Shown here: one piece after another, positions 39,107 to 48,778 of the stretch
How positions within the stretch are numbered: the stretch's first letter is position 1
Layout of the letters: every line of letters starts with the position of its first letter
NCBI GenBank assembly: GCA_902540235.1
Contig: CACBLI010000001.1
Span: forward strand, 62,001-126,000
Source: an uncultured Pelagibacteraceae bacterium
GTDB taxonomy: Bacteria; Pseudomonadota; Alphaproteobacteria; Pelagibacterales; Pelagibacteraceae
Direction: 5' to 3'
DNA length: 64,000 nt
The notes under the pieces: generated by a model
Seen by the model: the letters and a program-made list of their open reading frames with translations, nothing else
What the model was told of the DNA's origin: nothing
The model's database searches: none
Made by a program: the position numbers and the translations under genes

Positions 39107-40050
39107 TGAATAGAAAACTGAATAAGATATCTGGAGTTACACTCATTGAGTTGTTAGTTGGAGTGGCTGTTACAGCTTTAATGATGGGTGCAATGTTTGC
39201 ATCTTACACCGCTGTAAACAGCAGTTATAAACAAGTAACTGATAAAGCAAGGATAAGTAGCTCGAGTAGAGATATTGTTGGAATGATGATGAAAGATATT
39301 AGATTAGCAGGTTTCAAATATTATTATGGAAAAAATGATGAGGGTATTCCTTTCGCAGACAACCTAACACATGTAACAGGTTTAGAAAGTGACAGAGGAA
39401 TAATAGATAGTCATGACCCAATTATAGTTCTAAGAGATATCCTTGGATATTCTGCTGCAGATACATTACCACCAGGTACAGAACCACCAATAATTCGAAA
39501 AAATCGATCAACCGATGCTTGCTGTGATTTAATACATATTGTCTATGGTGATTTTGATAAAAATGATCCAATTCAGCAATATAAAAGATATAAAATTACT
39601 TATTTTGCATTGCCAATCAAAAGTGAGGATGGAGATCCTGATAACGATTATTACGGCGTTTATAAGACTAAAGAAAGCTGGATAGAAAATGATACGACCC
39701 CAATGGGCAATTGGACCAGCAGCTGCGAAGAGTGTTATACAAATCAAGAAGTAAGATCACATTTAGTTGATATGGAATTTTTATTATTTGATGAAAATGG
39801 TCATCATTTATGGAAAGATGGTGACTATCCTTTACCCAATAATGATAATAGAGCAGGTTTATATAAAATTAGACAAGTTGATATGTCGCTCACATTTAGA
39901 TCAAATAAAGAATTTTTTAAAAACAAGCCTAAACAAAAAAAATTTTTAAAAACATTAAATATAGATAGATACACCGGGGTCGGACTTGATGACAAATATC
40001 TTAGAGATAATGTTGTTGTAAGTGTTCACACTAGGAATATCGGAGGATGA
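39106..40050 (+). CDS. pilW: PilW-like minor prepilin
   Basis: A 314-residue minor pilin. The leader MNRKLNKISG is followed by VTLIELLVGVAVTALMMGAMF. The segment SSRDIVGMMMKDIRLAGFKYYY is a strong PilW/GspJ marker (R-x2-G-M-x2-D-I-R-x-AGF). Two CxxC-like sites (ACCDLIH, SSCEECYT) are visible. It shares one base with pilV and overlaps pilX by 4 bases. Confidence 0.88.
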   Translation: MNRKLNKISGVTLIELLVGVAVTALMMGAMFASYTAVNSSYKQVTDKARISSSSRDIVGMMMKDIRLAGFKYYYGKNDEGIPFADNLTHVTGLESDRGIIDSHDPIIVLRDILGYSAADTLPPGTEPPIIRKNRSTDACCDLIHIVYGDFDKNDPIQQYKRYKITYFALPIKSEDGDPDNDYYGVYKTKESWIENDTTPMGNWTSSCEECYTNQEVRSHLVDMEFLLFDENGHHLWKDGDYPLPNNDNRAGLYKIRQVDMSLTFRSNKEFFKNKPKQKKFLKTLNIDRYTGVGLDDKYLRDNVVVSVHTRNIGG

Positions 40051-40721
40051 TGAATAAGAATAAAAACAAAAATATTCAAGGATTTACATTGATCTTATCT
40101 TTAGTTTTATTGATAGCAATGTCATTAATGGGTGGAACCTTAATTGTACTCTCATCCAGCGATCATAGAGACAATAATAATGATGATTTAAGTCAACAAG
40201 CATTTTATGTTGCGGAGACTGGATTGTTGGAAGCTGAAAAGTTTTTGGTTAATACTTTTTTAGGGTTACCAAGAAGAGCGATTGATGATGGCTTAGAAAG
40301 TTCAATAACTGATACTAGTACTAAAAATATACCTCCTTCAAATACTGTTAAGGTAGATACATCATCTGTTTGTTATAGAAGCTTTAAAAACATAATAAAC
40401 TTAGAAGATGTAGTTGCGCATCATACAGGCGGCAGCTTTTATAGAATTGTAAAGCCTATTGTAGATCAAGTTTATGCATCTGCCAGTGGTAAAGAGGAAA
40501 AATTTAAAGATATAGAAGAACGATTGCTAAATAATTATACCTATGAATATTTTATGGTTAATGTAGGTAAGGCTGAATTTCAGGAAGCGGGATCAAGTGT
40601 TGCACAAGGATCTGTAGATGTAATTAGCTCTGGTACTGCTTATAGAATTTATTCATGTGGCATTTATGATGATGATAGGGTTATAATACCACTTGAAAGC
40701 TTAGTGGTTTTACCAGGTTAA
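40047..40721 (+). CDS. pilX: PilX-like minor pilin
   Basis: A 224-residue minor pilin. The leader ends at QG before FTLILSLVLLIAMSLMGGTL, which has no Glu at +5, as is usual for PilX/GspK types. The QQAFYVAETGLLEAEKFL segment after the helix is the characteristic PilX N-terminal domain. Such +5-lacking pilins cap the pilus tip complex with PilY1. Confidence 0.87.
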   Translation: MMNKNKNKNIQGFTLILSLVLLIAMSLMGGTLIVLSSSDHRDNNNDDLSQQAFYVAETGLLEAEKFLVNTFLGLPRRAIDDGLESSITDTSTKNIPPSNTVKVDTSSVCYRSFKNIINLEDVVAHHTGGSFYRIVKPIVDQVYASASGKEEKFKDIEERLLNNYTYEYFMVNVGKAEFQEAGSSVAQGSVDVISSGTAYRIYSCGIYDDDRVIIPLESLVVLPG

Positions 40722-40746
40722 AAAAAATGATATTATACGGAATTAA

Positions 40747-41316
40747 ATGAAAAAATTTTTTTTTATATTTTTGTTGGTTTTTTCTTTGTTAAGAGTTCAA
40801 AATTTATGGGCATGTGATTTATTAAGTATAGAAATAGGTTCAGACAAAAGTACGATTGAGAATATTTTTGGTAACATAGATGATCAAAGCACGTATGTAA
40901 CAAATCAACCAGGCGGTACTACTTCAAGATCTAAATCAAGTGGATTAGAGGGTATAGGTGGGCCAGTATCAGTTCATGTTACAGAGAAGAAGGCGTTTTG
41001 TGCAGATATTGATTTTGGAGAAGTAATTATAAAAGGTTACGTGGTAAATAATAGAGTGGCAGCAGTAGAGATAGAGGTGCAAAATGGTCCTAATAATGAT
41101 CAGAGCAAAGAAGGTTTATTAAATCAATATGTTCAAACAAATTTCGGTCAAATAGATACCGAAAGCAATCAATGGGGCGGATATAAATTTTGGGACATTG
41201 CGGGTAAGCAAATTTATTATTATAAAATTAAATCTAATAGTGGTGAAATTATAGAGGGTGTAGCTGTCACCTCACCACAATATTTTGAAGTATTAATGGA
41301 AGACGGTAGCGAATGA
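40747..41316 (+). CDS. Secreted protein of unknown function in the pilX-pilY1 interval
   Basis: A 189-residue exported protein. A very hydrophobic N-terminus (KKFFFIFLLVFSLLRVQNLWA) is followed by a cysteine at residue 23, so it is either a signal-peptidase I substrate or an atypical lipoprotein (LWAC). The mature part is beta-rich and acidic with a second cysteine (KAFCAD) and no recognised domain. Its position between pilX and pilY1, overlapping pilY1 by 4 bases, suggests a role in the pilus tip or in secretion of PilY1. No pilin leader is present. Confidence 0.7.
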   Translation: MKKFFFIFLLVFSLLRVQNLWACDLLSIEIGSDKSTIENIFGNIDDQSTYVTNQPGGTTSRSKSSGLEGIGGPVSVHVTEKKAFCADIDFGEVIIKGYVVNNRVAAVEIEVQNGPNNDQSKEGLLNQYVQTNFGQIDTESNQWGGYKFWDIAGKQIYYYKIKSNSGEIIEGVAVTSPQYFEVLMEDGSE

Positions 41317-44300
41317 AAACTAAAACTTTGATAAAAACTCTCATCTTAAACTTAATATTATTTTTAATAATAATTCCAAAATCATTTACCAAACCAATCC
41401 CTCCTGGTTCAGGAGAGGGAGATGTTCCCGCTAATATTTTAATACTATTAGATAGTTCGGTTAGTATGAGAAATATAGTATCGGGTGGTATGGGTACTTA
41501 CGGTATTGACTGGGCGGTAGAGTTAAGTGATGGCAATATCATTTTTGCTGAAAACGGTAGAGGTTTTTCAAAAATTTTAAGTGCAGATGGCGCTAGAGAT
41601 GTATCATTTGCAAAAAATGCAATAAATTTTAGAGGAAGTAATAATGACCCAGATTGCGGTACAAATTCTAAAGTTAATAAAAGTTGGGCAGGAGATGTAA
41701 CCTCAAATGATGTAGTTTACGGTCTTTCAACACAAGGTGGAGGACAGATAGTTGCAATTAACAGCTCAGGTGTATGTGTTGAGGTAATTGGATTTAACAA
41801 AACTAAAATTGCCATGCCAGCTCTGTTAGAGATAAGAGAGATAGATAATGAAGAAATTCTTTTTGTAGGGGGTAGAACTCATGAAGGGGGTGGAAAAAAA
41901 GGTAAACTATATGTCAAAAATTTAACAACTGGTGCACAAAAAAGATGTTCTATAAATAACGGACAATATTTTGGTAGCTCATTAGCGGGCAACAAAGCTA
42001 TGTCTATGACTATAAGTAATAACGGAGATTATATTTATTTAGCAAGAGGTCAGAGTCTATTCGGTTTTGAGTTATCAAAAGATGGTAATAATCTTTATTG
42101 TCCAACCGATGGTAATTGGGATTATTATATAAATACTGGACGTAATAGAGTACAGAGCCCTAGTGTACAAAACTCTTATACAGATGATATAAAAGATATT
42201 TATTCAATCAAATATTCTCGGGATGTAAATAATAAGATCTATACCACAAGTAAGAACTCACATGTTCTTCAAAGAATTTCAGTTAATCATACAAATTTTA
42301 CAGCAAGTTTAGATATAACTATTGGTAAAAACGGAACAGGTTCTGTCTTTGATAATCAAGACCCAGGAACAGTTTCTGCTGCAAATGTCGAGTTTAATAT
42401 GCCTGGAAAAGCATCGAGCTCTACTTTTGCTAATAATATTTTTACAAGCTCTTCAAGAGTTTTAGTGGGTGATAGAAATTCATTCATTCACAAATTTGAT
42501 GTAAATAAATTAACCGATGCTGATAAAGATACAGCATGGAGAGCAAGATACGGTGGAGCAAAAGTATCAAAATTTGAAGGTGCAAAAGATGCGATTGAGG
42601 CTATCGTAACTGATAGCGCATTAACAGCGGGAGCAAATTTTGGTTTTGGGCATTGGAACTCTGGAACAACAGATTGGCGTGGTGGTAAGGCCTGGTGGTC
42701 AACAGCAAGAGGAGGAGGTGAAAAATATTGTCATTATCATAATGCTTGCTGGTATAATGAAGGTGGATGGGATGGAGATCCAGTTCACCCAGATGGAAAA
42801 TCGAATCCTTGTTTAAATGATTGGTGTTTAAATGTTGGAGTAAGCCCAAAAGGTGCTGATAAAATTCTCGAAGTTTTACCAAACATTGGCATGGCATGGG
42901 GGACAGATGGAAATTCTTTTGCGGAAATAGCTTATAATTATTTTGGAAATTTAAGAGGAGACACACCTATCATAGATCCAAATTTACCATGTCAGTTGAA
43001 TTATGTGATTGTAATTAGTGATGGTTATATCAGAAATTGGTGGGAAGCTTACAGAACTTTAGCAAGGTTAAAAGATGAGCATAAAGTAACAACTCTTATG
43101 GTTGGATATGGTGGTTCTTATAATACATCTGCTAAGCCAATATTTGATAGGTTAGCAAGAGCTGGCTCTTGTAAGAGCCCTGGAAATTATTGGGATGTTA
43201 CAGATCCATACACTTTTGAGCCACTTTCAGATAAAACAGGATGCGAAAGAGCTATTGGAGCTGATACTCCTGAAGATTTAAAAACAGAGATTGGATCAAA
43301 AATTAGACAGATTATTGCTGAGAGATTATCTTTCTCAGCTCCATCAATTACAGCAACTCTTGAAGAAGGAGGATCTGTTTATCAAGCTCAGTTTACTTAT
43401 GAAGCTAATGGAGAATGGACTGGACACTTACTGAGAAAATCAATTGTAGATGGCGAAGTTAAACATGACACCTCGCCCTCAAATCCATTTGGCAACTGGG
43501 ATGCTGCTCGTTCAATTAAAGCTCAAAAATCAACTGGTAGAAATATTTGGACAGCAATCGATACCGATATTTACCCTGACGCAAATTATCTTGGGAACTG
43601 GAATAATTGGAACGAGAACAATGCTTTACCAATACAGGAATTATTTGAATCAACAGGTAACGTTGTAAGAGATTATCATAATACTGGATCAACGTGTGGA
43701 ATTAAAAATACACCAGGAGTAGAGGATGGCATTGATGATGACGTTAAGGGTCTAATTAATTTTGTAAGGGGAGTTGATTATTTTGATTACAACGGATCAG
43801 ATGGTAGTGGCGAATGTAACATTACTGAGGATCGAGAGTCAATTCTGGCAGATATTTATCATTCACAGCTAATTGAAGTGGGTCCACCTAACGCTAGTAC
43901 AAACTTTAAAGGTAACAACGAAGAAGCTTACTGGAGAGCAAGTAAAGGTTATCAAAATTTTAAATTAAATAATAAAAATAGAGCACAAATTATTTATGCG
44001 GGTTCAAATGGTGGAATGCTACATGCGATTAATGCTTCTAACGGATCTGAGGAGTGGGCATTTGTACCGCCAATGATCGCAGCTCAATTACCACTATTAA
44101 TTAACGCAAATTATGATGGACAATTTTTATTGAGTAAAAAAGCAGGAGGATCGAATGCAATATTTGGTGTTGATGGATCACCTGTTGCACATGATGCATT
44201 TATTTTTGGACTTGAAGCAGATGGATCGAAATATCAGACCCAAAAATCATGGCGAACATTATTGTTTGTACCTTACGGTCGTGGAGGAGCTGGATTTTCT

Positions 44301-46238
44301 GTATTAGATGTGACTAAACCAACACTTACTGCTGGGACTACTGATACTACAACAGGAACAACTACAACAGGAACAGGGCCATTACATATGTTCTCTATAT
44401 TCAACGACTCTTATAATAAAGAAGTTATAAGAATAGACCATAAGGGTAAAATAATTAGATTACCATATGAAAGAGCGACAACTACATTGATAGAATCAAA
44501 AGAAGCCAAACATGCGGCTGATATCTATTCTTTAGCTGAAACTGCGGATAAAGCTCTAGGACCTGCAGATGATGGTGGCACACCTGACGATCCAAATGAC
44601 GACGTAGATTATTTCACTAATCGAGACGCAAAAGCAGAGTGCAAATCTAATAGCGATTTTACTCCTAATAAATTTATAAATGTAGCTTATGACGATGGAG
44701 CAACCACCTGTTTTAACGGTGAAGAATTTACTTTTGATATAGATTTACCAGCAAGTGCTATAGATAGTAGTGGTAATCTTAAAGATGGAGTTTTATCAAT
44801 TTCGGAATTAATAAGCGATGATTGGACACCGATGACTGGGGTGACAGCAACATATTCAGGATCAACTTTGACAGTTGATTTTGGTAAAACTGTTACTATT
44901 AATCAAGGATTAACTGATACTGCTTCAAATAAAATAAAAATAGAAACAACGTGCGAAGGCCAAGCCATGGCCACTAAAGCTTACGATTACAGCGGATTAG
45001 GTGAAACATGGTCTACTCCAAGAATTTTTAGAATCCCAAACAAAACTGGGGATAGTAATATTTTAACCGATCGATACGTTGCAGTTATGGGTGGAGGAAT
45101 GGGCTCAGGAACCAAATGTGTAGGCTCAGGTGTCTTTATTGTTGATTTAGAAGGAGGTGCAGAGGTAGACCCAGATAATGTTGAATTAGATCACAGAGCT
45201 GGAAGCTTGTACGGATATTCAGAAACCGAAAATAATGGTTTTTTAAGAATATTAGATACCGATGAAAATGGTTATAAAATGGGTATCTCTGGTACATTCG
45301 CTAATGCAAGCCCAATTACTAATTCAGTACCCTCAACACCAGTTGTAATTACAGCAAAGAACGCGGCTAATGCTAATTGGCGAGGTGCGCTGGTTTATGT
45401 TAACGACCTAGAGGGCAAAATTACAAAAATAAATTTGACCTCTGAGGGTACTTTATATGAACAACAAACTATAATGACACTTGGAGCTAATTTTAAAAAT
45501 AAAAGGTATAGTTTTTTTGAGTTGGATGCTGGAATTGGAGCAGACTCAGGAAACCTATGGCTGTTTGGTGGAACTGGTAATTTCAATAGAATATCAGAAA
45601 CAGTAGGTGAGGATGGTAAAAGCGAAATGGATAACATTGTTTATGGTATTAGAGACCGTGATTTTCCAAACTTTGTTTCAAAATCTTCACCACCATTACT
45701 AAGTGGAAACGCAAACTTTGTTTTTGATGCTGCTACTATCATAGGAACAAACACTATAACTCCTACAATAGATCAAAGCACTTTATGTAAAAATACAACA
45801 GGTGATACTTACCCAATCTGTGAAATAACAAATAACACAAATTCATGGAGAGTTCATTTAGGAACTCCTGATACAAACCCTTTGTCAACTACAGTTAATA
45901 AATTTAGAAAAACTTCGGCAGCTCCTACTGTTTACAGAGGAAAAGTTTATTTTCCGATCTATGAACCAAATAGAAACGCATGTAAGCTTGGAACTGCATA
46001 TGTTTGTGCTTATGATGATGAATGTGGTTCATTAGATACACTTCACATTGATAGCTCTGTAACGGAGGGAACTTGTTATGAAGTGGGAGCTGGTATTTTA
46101 TCAAAACTAGTTGTCTTTGGAGGAAGAATGTTTGCAAACCTTGCAGGTCCAGATGCAACAGAAGATACTCTAGTTCAAATATTGGCTAGCGACAAACAAT
46201 TTAGATCATTCAGGGATTCTTGGAGAGAGAACTATTAG
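41313..46238 (+). CDS. pilY1: PilY1-like pilus tip adhesin with split VWA domain
   Basis: A 1641-residue exported protein. After the signal peptide the VWA metal-site motif DSSVSM appears at Asp47. The next VWA elements, a KDAIEAIV helix and FGFGHW strand, come only near residue 420, and VIVISDGYIRNW near residue 565, so about 350 residues of blade-like sequence are inserted in the VWA. The C-terminal PilY1 propeller begins near residue 890 (IYAGSNGGMLHAINASNGSEEWAFVPP). A Thr/Gly linker and several Asp-rich candidate Ca sites (DTDENGY) are seen. Expected role: tip-localised adhesion and pilus extension/retraction control. Last gene of the minor-pilin operon. Confidence 0.92.
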   Translation: MKTKTLIKTLILNLILFLIIIPKSFTKPIPPGSGEGDVPANILILLDSSVSMRNIVSGGMGTYGIDWAVELSDGNIIFAENGRGFSKILSADGARDVSFAKNAINFRGSNNDPDCGTNSKVNKSWAGDVTSNDVVYGLSTQGGGQIVAINSSGVCVEVIGFNKTKIAMPALLEIREIDNEEILFVGGRTHEGGGKKGKLYVKNLTTGAQKRCSINNGQYFGSSLAGNKAMSMTISNNGDYIYLARGQSLFGFELSKDGNNLYCPTDGNWDYYINTGRNRVQSPSVQNSYTDDIKDIYSIKYSRDVNNKIYTTSKNSHVLQRISVNHTNFTASLDITIGKNGTGSVFDNQDPGTVSAANVEFNMPGKASSSTFANNIFTSSSRVLVGDRNSFIHKFDVNKLTDADKDTAWRARYGGAKVSKFEGAKDAIEAIVTDSALTAGANFGFGHWNSGTTDWRGGKAWWSTARGGGEKYCHYHNACWYNEGGWDGDPVHPDGKSNPCLNDWCLNVGVSPKGADKILEVLPNIGMAWGTDGNSFAEIAYNYFGNLRGDTPIIDPNLPCQLNYVIVISDGYIRNWWEAYRTLARLKDEHKVTTLMVGYGGSYNTSAKPIFDRLARAGSCKSPGNYWDVTDPYTFEPLSDKTGCERAIGADTPEDLKTEIGSKIRQIIAERLSFSAPSITATLEEGGSVYQAQFTYEANGEWTGHLLRKSIVDGEVKHDTSPSNPFGNWDAARSIKAQKSTGRNIWTAIDTDIYPDANYLGNWNNWNENNALPIQELFESTGNVVRDYHNTGSTCGIKNTPGVEDGIDDDVKGLINFVRGVDYFDYNGSDGSGECNITEDRESILADIYHSQLIEVGPPNASTNFKGNNEEAYWRASKGYQNFKLNNKNRAQIIYAGSNGGMLHAINASNGSEEWAFVPPMIAAQLPLLINANYDGQFLLSKKAGGSNAIFGVDGSPVAHDAFIFGLEADGSKYQTQKSWRTLLFVPYGRGGAGFSVLDVTKPTLTAGTTDTTTGTTTTGTGPLHMFSIFNDSYNKEVIRIDHKGKIIRLPYERATTTLIESKEAKHAADIYSLAETADKALGPADDGGTPDDPNDDVDYFTNRDAKAECKSNSDFTPNKFINVAYDDGATTCFNGEEFTFDIDLPASAIDSSGNLKDGVLSISELISDDWTPMTGVTATYSGSTLTVDFGKTVTINQGLTDTASNKIKIETTCEGQAMATKAYDYSGLGETWSTPRIFRIPNKTGDSNILTDRYVAVMGGGMGSGTKCVGSGVFIVDLEGGAEVDPDNVELDHRAGSLYGYSETENNGFLRILDTDENGYKMGISGTFANASPITNSVPSTPVVITAKNAANANWRGALVYVNDLEGKITKINLTSEGTLYEQQTIMTLGANFKNKRYSFFELDAGIGADSGNLWLFGGTGNFNRISETVGEDGKSEMDNIVYGIRDRDFPNFVSKSSPPLLSGNANFVFDAATIIGTNTITPTIDQSTLCKNTTGDTYPICEITNNTNSWRVHLGTPDTNPLSTTVNKFRKTSAAPTVYRGKVYFPIYEPNRNACKLGTAYVCAYDDECGSLDTLHIDSSVTEGTCYEVGAGILSKLVVFGGRMFANLAGPDATEDTLVQILASDKQFRSFRDSWRENY

Positions 46239-47005
46239 TAATTAAATAATAATAATTTTATTTGATTTCCAAAAATTATAAAGATTATTGTTCCTATAAT
46301 AAGATAAGGACCAAAAGGAATCTGTGTTGATAAATTTTTAGTTCTGTTGATCAATGTAGGAGATACATATGCTAAAGCTATTAAGGAAGAAAAAAAAATT
46401 ATTAACGGTACACTTACCCATCCAAACCAAAAACCGATTGCTGATAAAAGTTTAGCATCACCTAAACCCATACCTTCTTTATTTTTAATTTTTTTGTAGA
46501 GAAAAATGATTGTCCATATAATTATATAACCAAGAGCGCCACCAATTAATGAGTTTATAAAATTTGGAAAGATTACTGTATCCAAATTAGGATAAAATGA
46601 TTTTACAAAACCAATAAACATTAAAGGAAAAGTTAATTCATTTGGTATGATAAAATGTTTTAGATCAATAAAAAAAATTATTACAAAGAATATACTTAAA
46701 ACTATAAACAATAACGTAGTGACACTTAATCCATAGATGTAGTAGATCAAACAAAAGCTTATTGCAGTTAATAACTCAACAATAAAATATTGAATATTAA
46801 TTATATAATCGCAATTTCTACATTTTCTTTTTAAAAATAAAAATGAAATTAAAGGAATGTTGTCATACCACTTTATAATTTTTTTACATTTTGGACAAAA
46901 GGAACGATCTATAACGACACCTTTGTCTTCTGGTAATCTAAATATACATACATTGCAGAAGCTTCCCCAAATACTTCCTAAAATAAAAAAAAAAACAAAA
47001 ATCAC
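46235..47005 (-). CDS. pilD: Prepilin leader peptidase / N-methyltransferase PilD
   Basis: A 256-residue aspartic membrane protease that cleaves and N-methylates prepilins. The N-terminal methyltransferase part has GSFCNVCIFRLP and the zinc pair CPKC (37,40) and CRNC (62,65). Catalytic aspartates are Asp114 (FFIDLKHFIIP) and Asp183 in the GxGD motif (GLGDAKL). About seven helices follow. The start is GTG at 47005. It is convergent with pilY1, overlapping by 4 bases. All the prepilins in this window are expected substrates. Confidence 0.95.
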   Translation of the reverse strand: MIFVFFFILGSIWGSFCNVCIFRLPEDKGVVIDRSFCPKCKKIIKWYDNIPLISFLFLKRKCRNCDYIINIQYFIVELLTAISFCLIYYIYGLSVTTLLFIVLSIFFVIIFFIDLKHFIIPNELTFPLMFIGFVKSFYPNLDTVIFPNFINSLIGGALGYIIIWTIIFLYKKIKNKEGMGLGDAKLLSAIGFWFGWVSVPLIIFFSSLIALAYVSPTLINRTKNLSTQIPFGPYLIIGTIIFIIFGNQIKLLLFNY

Positions 47006-47008
47006 TAA

Positions 47009-47122
47009 TTAGATTTTGAATTGTGAAGCAATATTTATGACTCCATCAATGCAGTACTGAATAAAAACCATTGCGTCATGAATATGTAAATATAAACCTG
47101 GCGAATTAATTACGATTTCCAT
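47009..47122 (-). CDS. Candidate 37-residue leader ORF upstream of pilD
   Basis: An open frame of 37 codons from ATG at 47122 to TAA at 47011-47009, ending 3 bases before the pilD GTG start. The product (begins MEIVINSPGLYLHIHDAMVF) has a weakly hydrophobic middle and one Cys and matches no family I know. The close spacing would allow translational coupling to pilD, which has a weak start codon. Chance ORF remains possible. Confidence 0.3.
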   Translation of the reverse strand: MEIVINSPGLYLHIHDAMVFIQYCIDGVINIASQFKI

Positions 47123-47189
47123 ATCTATTAAAATTATCAAAAAAGGGTTAAAATGCCAATAAGAAAGGGATGTAAAACTAGTATTAAAA

Positions 47190-48476
47190 ATGTTTTTTAA
47201 ATCAAAAAAAGTAGTGCCAATTACAAAAGATAACGATTTAAACCAAGATTTGGCAATAATTACGCAAATGAATCAAGAGTTTGCTACCTCTTTAGATTTG
47301 AATGAAACTTTGCAAACTGCATTAGAAGTAATCATAAAAAGAATAAATGCCCAAGCTGCAAATATTTTTTTGATAGATGAAAAGAAACAAGTTTTCCAAT
47401 GTATTGCATCCAAATATCAATCATACCTTGATGAATACGAGATACCACTAACTCAAGGAGTAATGGGAAAAGCAGTTCTTCAAAAAAAATGTATTAGAGT
47501 TGGAGATGTTAGAAAAGATGTAAGAGAAATAGCTGAGTTTTATTTTGATTTAGATAACAAAACAAATTTTACAACTTATTCAGTTCTTTGTTCACCATTA
47601 ATTGCTGCAAATGAATGTATAGGAGTTATCCATTGTTTAAATAAAAAAACATCCTCTAAGTTATTTGAGGAGAATGATAGAAAATTGTTAGAGACATTAT
47701 CTGCTCCAGCTGCTTTAGCAATTCGTAATGCAAAAATGGCTAAAGAATTAATTGATAAGAATAGAATGCAAAAAGAAATAGAAATAGTTGGCGAAATACA
47801 AAAAACTTTATTATCTAAAAATAAAAATGAAGACTTTCCAATTGCAGGAATAAATATTCCAGCAAAAGTTGTTTCTGGTGATTTTTATAATTTTTCAGAG
47901 ATTGCAAAAGGAATTTATGGTTTTGGTGTTGCTGATGTTTCAGGCAAAGGTATCAAGTCTTCCTTACTGATGTCAAAGGCATCAAGTTTGTATAGATGTT
48001 TAAGCAAAACTATTTTTTCAACTTCAGATCTTTTAAATTTACTTAACAAAGAAATATGTGAAACTGCTGCAAGAGGAATGTTCGTAACAATGTTGATTGG
48101 GATTTATGATAGTAATAAAAAAGAATTATTATTATCAAACGCAGGTCACGAACCACCACTTGTAATTGATAAAGATCAAAACTTTTCTAACTTTTCTGAA
48201 GCTGGTCCACCCTTAGGCATAACTTCAAAAATAAAATATAAAGAAACCACTACAAACTTTTCTGACAGCTCAATGTACATTTTTACCGATGGTATCACTG
48301 AGATAAGAGATCCTTCAGGTGACATGCTCGAAGTTGAAGGTTTCCAAAAGTATATTAAAAAATATCAACACACTCCGAATAATAAAAGACTTAAGTTAAT
48401 GATTGAAGATATTGTCAAAGCAGGAATGATACAAAAAGATGATTTAACAATTGTGACAGTTGATAGTGTTCAATGA
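47190..48476 (+). CDS. GAF-domain PP2C/SpoIIE-family phosphatase (RsbU-like)
   Basis: A 428-residue soluble sensor phosphatase. A GAF domain spans about residues 30-180 (LNETLQTALEVIIKRINAQAANIFL to LAIRNAKMA). A coiled linker follows (MQKEIEIVGEIQKTLL), then the SpoIIE-type phosphatase with metal-binding Asp231 (VSGDFYNF), Asp249 (VADVSGKGIKSSLLM), FTDGITE and KDDLTIV. All catalytic residues are present, so it should dephosphorylate a STAS-domain protein in response to a GAF ligand. It sits between pilD and pilMN. The likely target is the STAS protein at 57939-58238. Confidence 0.92.
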   Translation: MFFKSKKVVPITKDNDLNQDLAIITQMNQEFATSLDLNETLQTALEVIIKRINAQAANIFLIDEKKQVFQCIASKYQSYLDEYEIPLTQGVMGKAVLQKKCIRVGDVRKDVREIAEFYFDLDNKTNFTTYSVLCSPLIAANECIGVIHCLNKKTSSKLFEENDRKLLETLSAPAALAIRNAKMAKELIDKNRMQKEIEIVGEIQKTLLSKNKNEDFPIAGINIPAKVVSGDFYNFSEIAKGIYGFGVADVSGKGIKSSLLMSKASSLYRCLSKTIFSTSDLLNLLNKEICETAARGMFVTMLIGIYDSNKKELLLSNAGHEPPLVIDKDQNFSNFSEAGPPLGITSKIKYKETTTNFSDSSMYIFTDGITEIRDPSGDMLEVEGFQKYIKKYQHTPNNKRLKLMIEDIVKAGMIQKDDLTIVTVDSVQ

Positions 48477-48778
48477 GCTTAACTAAAGTTATGTCATTCG
48501 TTGCGATTTTAATTTCTGTAATATTTTATTGGACAACCTCAAATGTATGTAGGTATAATTTTGCAATTGATAAAAAAACAAAATTATTAAATATACTTAC
48601 GGAAGAAATCGATCCATCAATAAAAAAAACAAAAATTTATTATTACAAAGAGTTAGATTGTACCAAAGTTGATTGGTCTTTTGATTATAATAGAGTTGTT
48701 AGTAATGTTGAGACACTATCAGTGATGATATACCAACAATTTACTACAGACATAACAGGAAGATCGTTAATTGAATAA
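48473..48778 (+). CDS. Hypothetical membrane-anchored/secreted protein
   Basis: A 101-residue protein overlapping the GAF-phosphatase stop by 4 bases (ATGA), so probably co-translated. An N-terminal hydrophobic segment (residues 5-22, VMSFVAILISVIFYWTTS) suggests export or anchoring. The rest is charged and has two cysteines (NVCRYNF, ELDCTKVDW). No family recognised. Coupling to the phosphatase suggests a link to the same signalling pathway. Confidence 0.6.
   Translation: MSLTKVMSFVAILISVIFYWTTSNVCRYNFAIDKKTKLLNILTEEIDPSIKKTKIYYYKELDCTKVDWSFDYNRVVSNVETLSVMIYQQFTTDITGRSLIE

Noticed and set aside
42601-42966. 121-codon reverse-strand ORF inside pilY1
   Set aside because: Lies wholly within a secure coding region, has His/Leu/Asn-rich low-complexity translation, and no start context. 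It is an antisense shadow of the forward gene.
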